Below are positions 45,209 through 54,971 of a DNA stretch of 64,000 nt, piece after piece. The stretch comes from Vibrio sinaloensis DSM 21326 (GTDB lineage: Bacteria; Pseudomonadota; Gammaproteobacteria; Enterobacterales; Vibrionaceae). The DNA lies in assembly GCF_000189275.1 (NCBI RefSeq), contig NZ_AEVT01000058.1:1-64000 (forward strand), in the 5' to 3' direction. A model generated the notes under the pieces. The model saw only the letters and a program-made list of their open reading frames with translations, ran no database searches and was not told the DNA's origin. Numbering within the stretch: position 1 is the stretch's first letter; every line of letters begins with the position of its first letter. Position numbers and translations under genes: made by a program.

Positions 45209-46411
45209 ATGGACTATTTGGACGAAGAGACCCTAGTTTGGGATAAAAAGCAGTCCGACTTTGTTGCCAAAGACGAAGGTCTCACGGGTACAAAGTGGAC
45301 CGCGGTCAACTCTAGCCAAGGGCGTACAGAGTTCCTCCATTATTTCGATAAAGCGGAAAACCAATTGCTCAACATCAGCAGTGAGTTATTGGCAATCACA
45401 TTGAAAGTCTCCTCTCTGCCAGAACCGGAAGATCTGGCCACTTTGCGTAAGCAGTTAGTTGAGGGAATCAATGACATAAAATCGAAAGGAGCAGAGCTCA
45501 CCTACCCGGTTGCGGTCATAGACAAGCTTTGCTTTCTTTATGCCGTTGTTCTTGACGAGTTGATTATCTACAGCGAATGGGGAGAAAAACGCGGTTGGGA
45601 AAATAAAACGCTCCTCAGTGAGCTTTTTGGCATGCGCAATGGTGGTGAACTGTTCTTTACCGTCGCAGAAAAGGCGGTTCGTCAACCCCATAAACTGATT
45701 GATCTACTGGAAGTCATTTACCTATTTTTGACCATAGGTTTTAAAGGCCAGTACCGAGAGTCCGGGAACGATGAACTTAAAGCGTTCACCCATCAACTTG
45801 AGCAGATTATCAGTCAATACAGACAAAGCAGTGGCATTTATTGTCATACCCGTACAAAACTGCCAGAAATGCGAAAGCCGACACGTCGTAAACGTTACCT
45901 AGTGACAACGATGTTCTTCCTATGCCTGATTATTACGAGTATCGGTCTTACGTACTTTTGGTACAACAAAACACACCCACAAAGGGCTCGTGATTTCTTC
46001 AGCTTACCTGAGTTTAGTCAGCGTTATATTCTCTCAGGCGAGGTGAATGACATTGTGTTTATCAGTGATGAGTCTGATTTGGACTCACCACCTCAAATGG
46101 CAAGTATGGTCGAAATGGTTGATGCCACACCTCCTGCAAACTTGGCGACCAGTCAGTCTTCTTGGTTAGTGCAGTTGGCCACCTTCTCTACCGAGCAAAA
46201 TGCCATCAAATTTGTCAACACACTGTCACCATCAAAATACGTGGTGCAAGTCGATCCCTTTAATTCCTATTTCCGTGTCATTGTCCGCAGTGAATCTTCT
46301 GTTCAAGCAAGAGAAATCAAAGCTTGGTTCATCGACAAAGACAAACTCAGCCCAATTATCGTTAGAAATACCGAACGTGATAACAAGAACAACAAAGAGG
46401 CACAACCATAA
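45209..46411 (+). CDS. tssL: T6SS inner-membrane protein TssL (DotU) with C-terminal SPOR-like domain
   Basis: 400 residues. Residues ~45-215 are the cytoplasmic DotU-type domain (YAVVLDELIIYSEWG; LLEVIYLFLTIGFKGQYR), followed by a membrane helix at ~229-249. The periplasmic part ends in a ~75-residue segment (~312-390) like a SPOR peptidoglycan-binding domain (WLVQLATFSTEQNAIKFVNTL and a later YFRVIVRS strand). This makes it an 'evolved' TssL that probably anchors the complex to denuded or septal glycan; the more usual extension is OmpA-like. One-base overlap with tssM. Confidence 0.88.
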   Translation: MDYLDEETLVWDKKQSDFVAKDEGLTGTKWTAVNSSQGRTEFLHYFDKAENQLLNISSELLAITLKVSSLPEPEDLATLRKQLVEGINDIKSKGAELTYPVAVIDKLCFLYAVVLDELIIYSEWGEKRGWENKTLLSELFGMRNGGELFFTVAEKAVRQPHKLIDLLEVIYLFLTIGFKGQYRESGNDELKAFTHQLEQIISQYRQSSGIYCHTRTKLPEMRKPTRRKRYLVTTMFFLCLIITSIGLTYFWYNKTHPQRARDFFSLPEFSQRYILSGEVNDIVFISDESDLDSPPQMASMVEMVDATPPANLATSQSSWLVQLATFSTEQNAIKFVNTLSPSKYVVQVDPFNSYFRVIVRSESSVQAREIKAWFIDKDKLSPIIVRNTERDNKNNKEAQP

Positions 46412-49400
46412 TGAGCGATGCTAAACCTGAAGCCCAGCCAAAAAAACGAGCCTGGTTATGGGTCACATCTGTGGCAACGCTTACTTTCGCCCTTGGTGGT
46501 TCTATCACTTGGCTGTTTGGGTACCCGGCAAACTTGATTTTAGGTGCCGTAGTTACGGTATGCGCAACCATACTATTAGCGGCGGTCACCTATTGGTTTA
46601 CTAGCCGTAAAACAAAACCCAGTAAGCAGCAAGACAAACAGCGATTACTGATCAATAAGCGCAGTAAACTACTCGCCCTCCACTTTAAGAAGATGCTTGC
46701 GGTACAAAAACGCAAAAAGCGTCTCAATAGTCGCTATGACCAACCGATCTATCTACTGCTCAGCGACAATCCATGCAAAGATAAAAGCATCATTACTCAG
46801 ATGGGTTATGAGGCCTATAAAGTCGACGATTTTGGTAACGACATTGAGTTCCCCGTTCTGTTTTGGCTGAGCGACCATTCCATTCTGATCTCAATCAGCA
46901 TGGCTGAAGAACAACAACCTCAGTACCTCAAAACGCTGTGTGACTGCCTAAACAGTTGGCGAGCACGTCAGGCCGTCAATGGGTTGATTTTGACCACGGA
47001 AGTTGAACTTCTGCTCGGCAATCGCGACGCCTTAGCGCAGCGCGCTGATGAGATTAAATCAACCATAAAAACCTTCAACGATCGCTTTGGCCTACAGTTA
47101 CCTGTTTATAACGTCATTACCAACATGGGACAGGTGAGTGATTTCTGTCAATTCTTCTCAGCATTTGATGAATCAAAGCGCAATGAAGTGTTTGGTGCCA
47201 CCTCGCCAGTATTAAAAAATGGCGGGATTGACGCTGATTGGTACGATCAAGAGTACGATCACCTTATCAGCCAGCTGATCGCCAATATGAGCAGTGCTCT
47301 ATCCTCTCAGCTCAATCAAGAGTATCGCAATGCGATTTGTGCGGCACCCTATCAATTCGGTTTGCTTAAGCAAAGTTTGTGGTCATTCTTACAGCGCCTG
47401 TATCGTGGCGATCAACTGACAAATGGGCTTAACTTCCGTGGTTTCTACTTTACCCATAGTGGTTCAGACGATGAGCAAACAGACTTGTTAGCGAATGTGG
47501 TTAACGAATCACTCGGTAACGAACGCTATCAGCAGCATCAGCAATTGCCTGTTGGCCAAACCCTATTCGCTCAGCATTTAATGAATCACGTGGTGCTGAA
47601 CGAAAACACTTTGGTTGGAGTAAACCGCAAAAAAGAAAACATGCTACTTTTCTGGCAAGGTGCGTATACATTGGCGTGTTTTGGCCTACTCCTATTTGTA
47701 CTGGCAGTGATCAAACTAGATTTCGATTACCAAAGTGCTCGTGAGACTAAAGCTGATGCGATGTTAGAACGCTATAAAGAGGCCATCTCAGCTTCACCCT
47801 ATGATATAGAGAACATGGGCGACAACATCCCTAACCTTTATTCATTAAATCGTATCTACGCTCTCTACCTCAAGCCTGATCCGTGGTACACATTATCGTT
47901 CATGCCAAGCTCTAGCATCCGGAGTGAAGTCGAAGCCGCCTATTTTGCCGAGCTTGAACGCGTGCTGATTCCATCGATGGAAAACACGCTAGAAAAAGAC
48001 TTGTTTGTTTACGTCAACCTAGAAGATCAAGCCAAAACACTGTCACTACTCAATAACTATCGTTTGTTGTTTAACGCCAAGCGAACCAATATTGAAGAGC
48101 TGAAGTCTTACTTTATGAACACACTGCAAGACCAAGGTGAAGCCGACACAACATCGCTCGCCCAGCTAAAAGTGTTGCTGGATGACGTATTTGCCCAAGA
48201 CTTAGTGCCAGTAAAACCGAACTATGACCTTGAAAGTTTAGCGAAGAAAGTGATCAACCAAACAGGTGTCGAAACACTGCTGTATGAGCACATTCTTCAA
48301 ACAGCAACCTACTCTAAACGTATTGATGTACGCCAAGAGTTAGGATCGAATTTCAGTCAATTGCTCAGTTTCTCTCCTAACTACGCCGGCTACTTAGTTC
48401 CTTACTTGTACACGCCATCAGGATTCAATGAACTTGATCTGTCTGTAGGCTCACCAGTGCTGAACGAAGCTCTGAGCGCTTATGAAGGCGTTGCAGGGGC
48501 CTCACCTAGCGCGCTAGAGATGTATCGAATCAGTCGCGACCTTAAGCAAATGTATCAAACCGATTACATCAACTATTGGCGTGATTTTGTTGCTCATATT
48601 GACGTTAAACAAGTGGACAACCCTGACTCACTGAAAAGCAGTTTGGCGGTACTAACCGCGGCTTCCAATAATCCCCTAGCGCAGTTGTATACGACGGTGA
48701 GTAAATACACTTCTGTCGATATTCAACCTCCTGTTAAAGAAGATGCGCAAGAGCAACCACCAGAGCAAGACACAGATAAGAAAGAAACCGCACGACAAAT
48801 ATACTTAGCCTTTGGTCCTTACCATAAGCAGATCACGGTTGACGACCAAGGAAACAAACCTGTAGATACTCTACTAGGAGGTTTTACTACGTTGGAGACC
48901 TGGCTGGATAGCTTTTACACCGCTAAAGACCCTCAAAAAGCGGCGTTTGATGCACTGACAGCAGAGCTTAAAGTGACAAACCCTGTCGCTTCTCTCGCTT
49001 CTATGAAAGGTTCACAACCAAGCATCTCATTACAGTTGATCAATAACATTAGCGGTCAAACGAATGAAATGGTCATGTCACTTGCTCATGAGCACTTAAA
49101 CAGTCAGTGGCAAACGGTGGTATTTCAGGTATATCAAGACACTATCGCGGCATATTACCCGTTTAATAAGTCTTCAGACCTAGATGCGTCGACCAGCGAT
49201 GTAGCAAATTTCTTTAAAGCGAATGGTATTTTGGATGGTTTCTATCAGTCTAAACTCAAGCGTTTTGCTGATGACAATGGGTCACCATTCTTACCAGGAT
49301 TATTACCAAACACAGGTCTAGCACTAGACCCAGAAGTATGGCAGATGATCGCTAAAGCGGAAGATATTCGTAACGCGCTGTTTCTGTTTGATCCTCAGAA

Positions 49401-49791
49401 CCTGTCGGTGCAATTTCAGTTGAAAGCCGCGGAGATGAGTTCAACTTTGACCGAGTTTTCCATATTGGCTGAAAAAGCAATCTTTACCTATCAACACGGC
49501 CCTAGGCTCTGGAGCAAACAAACTTGGGCAGCGAACGATGTCGATAAAGATACTTTGAGCGTCAAAGCGACCTCTTTAGACAGCTCGACACTGGATGATA
49601 AAGCCAGTGGCAACTGGGCATGGTTCCGACTGATTGAACCGAGAGTGGTCTCTACAACATCGCAAAGTACTAAAGTTAAATTTGCCTACGATGAGGACAA
49701 ACAAGTAGAGCTAGATATTAAGACTCAGGGTCAAAACAATCCTTTTGTCCCTAACTTCTTCTCTGCGTTTACGCTTCCGGCCAGCATCTAA
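46411..49791 (+). CDS. tssM: T6SS inner-membrane core protein TssM (IcmF), without a visible P-loop
   Basis: 1126 residues. Two N-terminal membrane helices (~16-60), a cytoplasmic domain, a third helix at ~412-432 (LACFGLLLFVLAVIKL) and a large periplasmic domain that reaches TssJ. Where most IcmF proteins carry a Walker A motif (GPPGSGKTT-like) after 'PWYLLIG', this one reads IYLLLSDNPCKDKSI, and the Walker B/DTAGR region reads LISISMAEE, so nucleotide binding is unlikely. Such variation exists in other TssM proteins. Ends one base before the kinase start. Confidence 0.92.
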   Translation: MSDAKPEAQPKKRAWLWVTSVATLTFALGGSITWLFGYPANLILGAVVTVCATILLAAVTYWFTSRKTKPSKQQDKQRLLINKRSKLLALHFKKMLAVQKRKKRLNSRYDQPIYLLLSDNPCKDKSIITQMGYEAYKVDDFGNDIEFPVLFWLSDHSILISISMAEEQQPQYLKTLCDCLNSWRARQAVNGLILTTEVELLLGNRDALAQRADEIKSTIKTFNDRFGLQLPVYNVITNMGQVSDFCQFFSAFDESKRNEVFGATSPVLKNGGIDADWYDQEYDHLISQLIANMSSALSSQLNQEYRNAICAAPYQFGLLKQSLWSFLQRLYRGDQLTNGLNFRGFYFTHSGSDDEQTDLLANVVNESLGNERYQQHQQLPVGQTLFAQHLMNHVVLNENTLVGVNRKKENMLLFWQGAYTLACFGLLLFVLAVIKLDFDYQSARETKADAMLERYKEAISASPYDIENMGDNIPNLYSLNRIYALYLKPDPWYTLSFMPSSSIRSEVEAAYFAELERVLIPSMENTLEKDLFVYVNLEDQAKTLSLLNNYRLLFNAKRTNIEELKSYFMNTLQDQGEADTTSLAQLKVLLDDVFAQDLVPVKPNYDLESLAKKVINQTGVETLLYEHILQTATYSKRIDVRQELGSNFSQLLSFSPNYAGYLVPYLYTPSGFNELDLSVGSPVLNEALSAYEGVAGASPSALEMYRISRDLKQMYQTDYINYWRDFVAHIDVKQVDNPDSLKSSLAVLTAASNNPLAQLYTTVSKYTSVDIQPPVKEDAQEQPPEQDTDKKETARQIYLAFGPYHKQITVDDQGNKPVDTLLGGFTTLETWLDSFYTAKDPQKAAFDALTAELKVTNPVASLASMKGSQPSISLQLINNISGQTNEMVMSLAHEHLNSQWQTVVFQVYQDTIAAYYPFNKSSDLDASTSDVANFFKANGILDGFYQSKLKRFADDNGSPFLPGLLPNTGLALDPEVWQMIAKAEDIRNALFLFDPQNLSVQFQLKAAEMSSTLTEFSILAEKAIFTYQHGPRLWSKQTWAANDVDKDTLSVKATSLDSSTLDDKASGNWAWFRLIEPRVVSTTSQSTKVKFAYDEDKQVELDIKTQGQNNPFVPNFFSAFTLPASI

Positions 49792-50532
49792 ATGACGGTG
49801 AGGAAATTGAAAGCCGAAGGCGAACTCATCTCGCATGAGTTTGCCTTTTGTTTTAGAGCGCTAGGGCTATCTCAAGTCACACAGCTCGGTAAGCTGGTGT
49901 TTAAGGCTTACAATGCCAATTATGGTTTGGTGGTAGTCAAACTGGCGCAAAGCCGAATAGGCAAAATGCAGCTCAACCAGGAAAGTCTCTTTCTCAGCAA
50001 CTACCCTTCTCCTCATTGGCCGACACTGCATGATAGTGGTTGTCACAACGGCATCAGTTGGATCATGACCGAATACGTCGCAGGGGAAACGTTGTCGGCA
50101 ACACCTTACTCAGAAAGACTCAAGTTGCTCAAACAACTTGAGCATTGCTTACAAGAATGCCACTCAACCGGATATATTCACGGCGATATAAAACCCGATA
50201 ATATTCTCGTTACCCCAAACCACCTACTTTATTTGGTGGACTTTGGCTCAGTACTACCCATAGATTGCCCGTTCAGCCAACTAGAAACCAGCTCGTGGAG
50301 CCGTGGCTATACGTCACCATTTATGGAAAAGCGTGTTGGTAAGGTGGAGAAAAGTTATGATTATTATGCTTTGGCGCTAAGCTTATCAATGTCAACGAAC
50401 ATAGACGGGTTACATCATACAAACAGTGAAAAAGCGCCGCATTTCAGCGCTCTTCCTGCTCGGTACCAACATTTAGTTTTAAGTCATCTTAATCATACTA
50501 AGCGACTTTCGACTCTGAAAAGTAACGCGTAA
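49792..50532 (+). CDS. T6SS-associated serine/threonine protein kinase
   Basis: 246 residues. A compact Hanks-type kinase with no membrane segment. Candidate catalytic residues are Lys50 (LVVVKLA), the catalytic loop HGDIKPDN (130-137) and DFG (150-152); the glycine loop is poorly conserved. Directly abuts tssM. With the FHA protein it probably forms the threonine-phosphorylation switch that controls the T6SS. Its 3' end overlaps the convergent HD-GYP gene by 35 bp. The PpkA/Stk1 comparison is by context, not by close sequence match, and no PppA phosphatase gene is visible. Confidence 0.85.
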   Translation: MTVRKLKAEGELISHEFAFCFRALGLSQVTQLGKLVFKAYNANYGLVVVKLAQSRIGKMQLNQESLFLSNYPSPHWPTLHDSGCHNGISWIMTEYVAGETLSATPYSERLKLLKQLEHCLQECHSTGYIHGDIKPDNILVTPNHLLYLVDFGSVLPIDCPFSQLETSSWSRGYTSPFMEKRVGKVEKSYDYYALALSLSMSTNIDGLHHTNSEKAPHFSALPARYQHLVLSHLNHTKRLSTLKSNA

Positions 50533-53500
50533 TATCAACCTCATCTATTTGACTAGCAGGTAAAAACTGCTCTGCATACTCCTTATAGACTCCGCTTTGC
50601 AAAAATAACCTGAACAGTTCAATGTCCACATGCTCATCCAGAGCCATTTTATGCAGGATATCAATAGCGACACTAACCGGCTTAGCTTTTTTATAAGGTC
50701 TATCAGCGGCGGTTAGCGCTTCAAATATATCAGCGATCACCAAAATTCTTTCTGGAATAGAGAGGTCTTCAGCACTTAACTTCCGCGGATAACCTGTTCC
50801 TTTGAGTGTTTCATGATGAGTAGATGCATATCTTGGTACCTTGCTTAGCTCATCAGGGAACGGCAGAGCCTCCAGCATTTTGATACCACTGATCATGTGC
50901 TCGTTAATCTTAAATCTATCCTCAGCGGTTAAGGTACCGCGACTGATCGACAGGTTGTAGATCTCTCCCAAGTTGTACTGATGCTCAGGTACTTCAACGT
51001 TGATCCCAAAACTCGGATCAAATACCAAAGGACGAATACGTTTAATTACATGCTCTGGTCGATCCGACAATAAAGACTCCGTAATCGGCAAGGCGTTTTC
51101 TGGTTGCGGCTTATTCAGCTCTTCAAATGGCGACAAACCTAACCTATCGTCAAAGTGGCGTTGCCAAGTCTGTTGAGCGATTTGTTTAATTCGCGCTACT
51201 TTGTCATCACTCATGAACTCGCCACCAACATTGGCTTGAGCGATAAATTCGAAGTCGGATTGCAGCTGCTGTTTCGTTTCATGCAAGGTCGCCAGTGCTT
51301 TCTGTTTGCTTTTTGTTTGAGACAGCTGACTTTGCAAGAAAACAATTTCAGCATCGCGCCACAACACTTCAAAACGCATTCTTATCTCATGAATACGATT
51401 GTAATTGGCTTCTAACTTGGTCCCCTTATCAACGATGTGCTCTGGTGTGGTGATTTTGCCGCAATCATGGAGCCAAGCCGCAATACGAAATTCACGGCGC
51501 TCCTTGTCGTCAGCGAAACTGAATGCTTTAAACTTACCTTGATTGGACTTTTCTGCAGCTCTCGCCAGCATCATCCCGAGTTCAGGAACTCGGTTACAGT
51601 GCCCAGCGGTGTATGGAGACTTGTCATCAATCGCTTGCGCAATGAGCTTGATGAACGCCTCAACAAACTCCTGCTGCTGCTGTTCACGACGTTTAATTTC
51701 TTTGGCCATTTCTTGAATGGACTTAGAGAGATGCCAAACTTCTTTGATATTCGAGTCGACTAACTCCACGCTCTCGAACTCACGTCGCTTTATCTTACGA
51801 GTTTGCTCCGTAAGCTGACGAACCGGATTGACGATTGGAGAACCAAATATCCAAGCTATCGGCAGCAATAAGCACATAATGAAGATCGTTCCCCCTACCG
51901 TGGTATATAAGCGCTGATACACTTGATCCATGACCACCGCCTCAGGAACTAAAACCGCAAGATACTCCACTTGACCTGAATCATGACCATTCAGTGGGCT
52001 CACATACAGAAACGCGGTTTTTCCCTCAATTTCACGACGTTGAATGGTATTTTGCAACGCTTGAGAGTGGCTAAGTTCATACAGCTCCAAATAAGGGACA
52101 CGATTATCATGGATCTGTTGGAACCAAGTATTATCTAAGCGTTGATATTCAGCGTCCGACACGTTTTCCAACGCCTTGTTGAGCAGTGGGTATAAATTTG
52201 TATGCGATTTACTCAGCACAAGGTAGAAAGGGATCTCCGTATCAGTGAACAAATCGTATGGAAACAGCTCCAATTGCGACCGTTCTGATAACTGACTCAA
52301 AGTACGCTGCGTATCGATTAACACGTTGATGCTCTCATCAAACAGCGCCTGCTGAGCTTCATTGAAATCGTTGAATACCTTTATTTTCGCTTCTGGTTGT
52401 AACTTATAGATATATGGAGAAAAATCATGCCCTGCTAGAACGCCATACACGCGTTCATTTAACGCGGGCAACTTACGTTTCAATCCCGCTGCGGCAAGGG
52501 GTTCTTTAAACAACAACAAAGAATTCGGCTCTTTATTTAGGGCGGTTAATGAGTGGCCAATATCGAGCTTGTTGTTACGCAGTTTTTCTACCAGCGTGGC
52601 ACTTTCAAATCCATTGATAAATTCAAACTCCAACCCGGTTTTCTCTGAAAGTAACTTGACCAGATCGACCGAATATCCCTGAGGCTCCCCAGCGCGACTA
52701 TAGTCATAAGGTCTCCAGTCAAGCTGGTTAGAGACAAGCAGCGGAGGTTTGCTCGATACCAGATTTTGCTCTTGCTGGGTTAACGCCATTGTCGAAGAGA
52801 ACACATTATCGTTAGCAATCTTCATAGGGATATTCGAGGCAATGACTTCACCCGACTTGTGAAACACATACGCTTCAACACCCTTGTTGTCAGGTAAACC
52901 TAATGCTTTCGGTGTCAGTTTCGAACTGATCGAAGACAACACAATATCGATACCAATCACTGCATTTTTGGCTCGGATGGAGTAAGTTTGTCCGGTGATT
53001 TTTAAGTGTTTAAACAGGTAGGGTTCGGTCTTAAATACGTCTTGAGATTTAGCACCTGAAAACCAAGGGCGACGAGTAGGAAAATAGTTACTGGATTCGA
53101 CTTTACTGTTCGTTATTTGAAAATCAGCCGTCATGTAGACAGTTTGACGCACTCGATTTTGCTCGTTGCCTGATATTTTTATTAGAACCCAGCGGTCTTG
53201 CGCCGTCGCTTCAATCCGTTGACGTACAATTGGGGAAGACTCTAAGTTTATAATCTGGTAGAAATATTCATCATCACTGCCAAAGTAAATGCTATAAAAA
53301 AGAGGGTTGTCTAGCAGAACTTGGACCAACAAGGTTTGTATTTCTTGCTCGCTGAATTGATGATCCAAAGTGTTGGATAAGCTACTGAGAATACGCGCAC
53401 TACTTTTCGCATTGACATCCACTTCTTGTATATATTCGCTTACGTCCGTTGTCGCCATCATCAATTTACTGACAACGTGTTCCTCAGACATTTGCTTGGT

Positions 53501-53632
53501 GAAAACATATTGCAATCCAATGGCAAATAGCGAAGTAATCACCGTCGCAACCACAAATAAGCTGCCCACGGTAAAACGAATAGAAAACTTTTGTTTTTTA
53601 TGAGTTAAGCCAACCAACTGCAAGCCCTCCAT
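50498..53632 (-). CDS. HD-GYP protein with a binding-protein domain apparently nested in dCache
   Basis: 1044 residues. Helix at ~18-42, then a periplasmic region: a dCache-like N-terminal part (~55-290; GVEAYVFHKSGEVIASN), an SBP_bac_3-like domain (~292-503; LLSEKTGLEFEFINGF), and a further dCache-like stretch (~505-575; EYLAVLVPEAVV). Helix at ~576-596, HAMP (~598-650), then an HD-GYP phosphodiesterase domain for c-di-GMP: AAWLHDCGKITTPEH (~720) and HHETLKGTGYP (~942). About 220 residues separate HD from the GYP motif, against roughly 60 in classical members, so ~150 residues are inserted. The 3' end overlaps the T6SS kinase gene. The start has no good ribosome site. Confidence 0.85.
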   Translation of the reverse strand: MEGLQLVGLTHKKQKFSIRFTVGSLFVVATVITSLFAIGLQYVFTKQMSEEHVVSKLMMATTDVSEYIQEVDVNAKSSARILSSLSNTLDHQFSEQEIQTLLVQVLLDNPLFYSIYFGSDDEYFYQIINLESSPIVRQRIEATAQDRWVLIKISGNEQNRVRQTVYMTADFQITNSKVESSNYFPTRRPWFSGAKSQDVFKTEPYLFKHLKITGQTYSIRAKNAVIGIDIVLSSISSKLTPKALGLPDNKGVEAYVFHKSGEVIASNIPMKIANDNVFSSTMALTQQEQNLVSSKPPLLVSNQLDWRPYDYSRAGEPQGYSVDLVKLLSEKTGLEFEFINGFESATLVEKLRNNKLDIGHSLTALNKEPNSLLLFKEPLAAAGLKRKLPALNERVYGVLAGHDFSPYIYKLQPEAKIKVFNDFNEAQQALFDESINVLIDTQRTLSQLSERSQLELFPYDLFTDTEIPFYLVLSKSHTNLYPLLNKALENVSDAEYQRLDNTWFQQIHDNRVPYLELYELSHSQALQNTIQRREIEGKTAFLYVSPLNGHDSGQVEYLAVLVPEAVVMDQVYQRLYTTVGGTIFIMCLLLPIAWIFGSPIVNPVRQLTEQTRKIKRREFESVELVDSNIKEVWHLSKSIQEMAKEIKRREQQQQEFVEAFIKLIAQAIDDKSPYTAGHCNRVPELGMMLARAAEKSNQGKFKAFSFADDKERREFRIAAWLHDCGKITTPEHIVDKGTKLEANYNRIHEIRMRFEVLWRDAEIVFLQSQLSQTKSKQKALATLHETKQQLQSDFEFIAQANVGGEFMSDDKVARIKQIAQQTWQRHFDDRLGLSPFEELNKPQPENALPITESLLSDRPEHVIKRIRPLVFDPSFGINVEVPEHQYNLGEIYNLSISRGTLTAEDRFKINEHMISGIKMLEALPFPDELSKVPRYASTHHETLKGTGYPRKLSAEDLSIPERILVIADIFEALTAADRPYKKAKPVSVAIDILHKMALDEHVDIELFRLFLQSGVYKEYAEQFLPASQIDEVDITRYFSESKVA

Positions 53633-53993
53633 GGCTTTTAATTTGCTTTTAAAGCAAGACTGGATTCACTAGCACAATCAGTGTAGTCATTGATTAGTTC
53701 TTTATATGCAAACCATCTCTTAATGTTTCAACTTTACGTGCTAGGTCACTAATCTATATCGCAAAAAACATTTCAACACAACGTTCTGTAATTTTATAAA
53801 TCATTCGTGAACTTTATGACCAAAACCTTCTAAATGACCAATATTGTTTTTATCAACGCATTGCAGACAGAGTTTTAACACTCCATTAACCTTATCGTTA
53901 TCTCTTCGCAGGCATCCCTCCCTTGCGATTAGATTACTGATAACGATAAGTGTGCTTATGATAAAGGCACACGTCACATAAGGAACGTGAATC
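53633..53993. other. Divergent intergenic region between HD-GYP and tct genes
   Basis: 361 bp, AT-rich, without a gene that I can support. It should hold the promoters of the HD-GYP gene and of the tct operon. Its main feature is the 12-bp inverted repeat at 53891-53950. AAGGA lies just before the tctC start. Confidence 0.6.
53891..53950. promoter_or_regulatory. Widely spaced 12-bp inverted repeat upstream of tctC
   Basis: CTTATCGTTATC at 53891-53902 and its exact complement GATAACGATAAG at 53939-53950, 48 bp centre to centre. Each arm contains a GATAA-type direct repeat. The right arm ends 43 bp before the tctC start codon. This could be a pair of binding sites for a regulator such as a TctD-type response regulator. 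No regulator gene lies next to it. Confidence 0.6.
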
Positions 53994-54965
53994 ATGTTTA
54001 AGGTACTTAAACCAACCCTAGCGGCTTCGATCATCGCTGCGTCTTTTTCATTTAACGCTTTGGCAGCAGATCTCGACAAAATCCACTTTCTGATCCCAGG
54101 TGGCGCAGGTGGCGGTTGGGATATGACAGCCCGTGGTACTGGTGACGTACTCGTCAAAGCCGATATCGTCGATAACGTCTCATTCCAAAACCTATCAGGT
54201 GGCGGCGGTGGTAAAGCGATTGCTCACTTGATTGAGACCGCTGAACGTCAAGAAGACACCTTGATGGTCAATTCGACGCCAATTGTTGTCCGCTCTCTTA
54301 CGGGTATCTTCCCTCAATCATTCCGCGATCTTACCCCAGTTGCGGCAACCATCGCAGACTATGGCGCAATCGTTGCCTCCGCAGACTCTAAGTACAACAG
54401 CTGGGAAGATGTGGTGAAGGAATTTGAATCTAACCCACGTAAAGTCAAAATTGCTGGCGGCTCAGCACGCGGTAGTATGGATCACTTAGTCGTTGCGGCT
54501 GCATTCAAAGGTGAAGGCTTTGATGCGAAGAAAGTTCGCTACATCGCCTACGATGCAGGTGGTAAGGCGATGGCAGCGCTTCTTTCAGGTGAGACTCAAC
54601 TGCTTTCTACGGGGTTAGGCGAAGTACTTGAAATGTCTAAATCAGGCCAAGTTAAGGTACTGGCGGTTACCGCTCCAAAACGTCTAGATGCAGCACCAAA
54701 TATTCCAACCTTAACTGAATATGGTAACGACACTGTTTTCGCTAACTGGCGTGGTTTCTTCGCGGCACCTGGTACACCTCAAGCGAAAATCGATGAGTGG
54801 AACAGTGCTCTGAGCAAGATGTACAACACTGACGAATGGCAAGTAGTACGTGACCGCAACGGTTGGATTGACAACTATAAAGCGGACAAGAACTTTTATG
54901 CTTTCCTTGAAGACCAAGAGAAGCAGATGGGCGACCTTATGCGCGAGCTAGGTTTCCTAAAATAA
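53994..54965 (+). CDS. tctC: Tripartite tricarboxylate transporter substrate-binding protein TctC
   Basis: 323 residues. A signal peptide (MFKVLKPTLAASIIAASFSFNALA) precedes the Bug/TctC fold: HFLIPGGAGGGWDMTARGTG, then VNSTPIVVRSLTG and the YIAYDAGGKAMAALLSGE ligand loop. It captures a di- or tricarboxylate (citrate or similar) for TctA/TctB. First gene of the operon; a stem-loop follows, which usually allows the binding protein to be made in excess. Confidence 0.92.
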   Translation: MFKVLKPTLAASIIAASFSFNALAADLDKIHFLIPGGAGGGWDMTARGTGDVLVKADIVDNVSFQNLSGGGGGKAIAHLIETAERQEDTLMVNSTPIVVRSLTGIFPQSFRDLTPVAATIADYGAIVASADSKYNSWEDVVKEFESNPRKVKIAGGSARGSMDHLVVAAAFKGEGFDAKKVRYIAYDAGGKAMAALLSGETQLLSTGLGEVLEMSKSGQVKVLAVTAPKRLDAAPNIPTLTEYGNDTVFANWRGFFAAPGTPQAKIDEWNSALSKMYNTDEWQVVRDRNGWIDNYKADKNFYAFLEDQEKQMGDLMRELGFLK

Positions 54966-54971
54966 CCTCTA

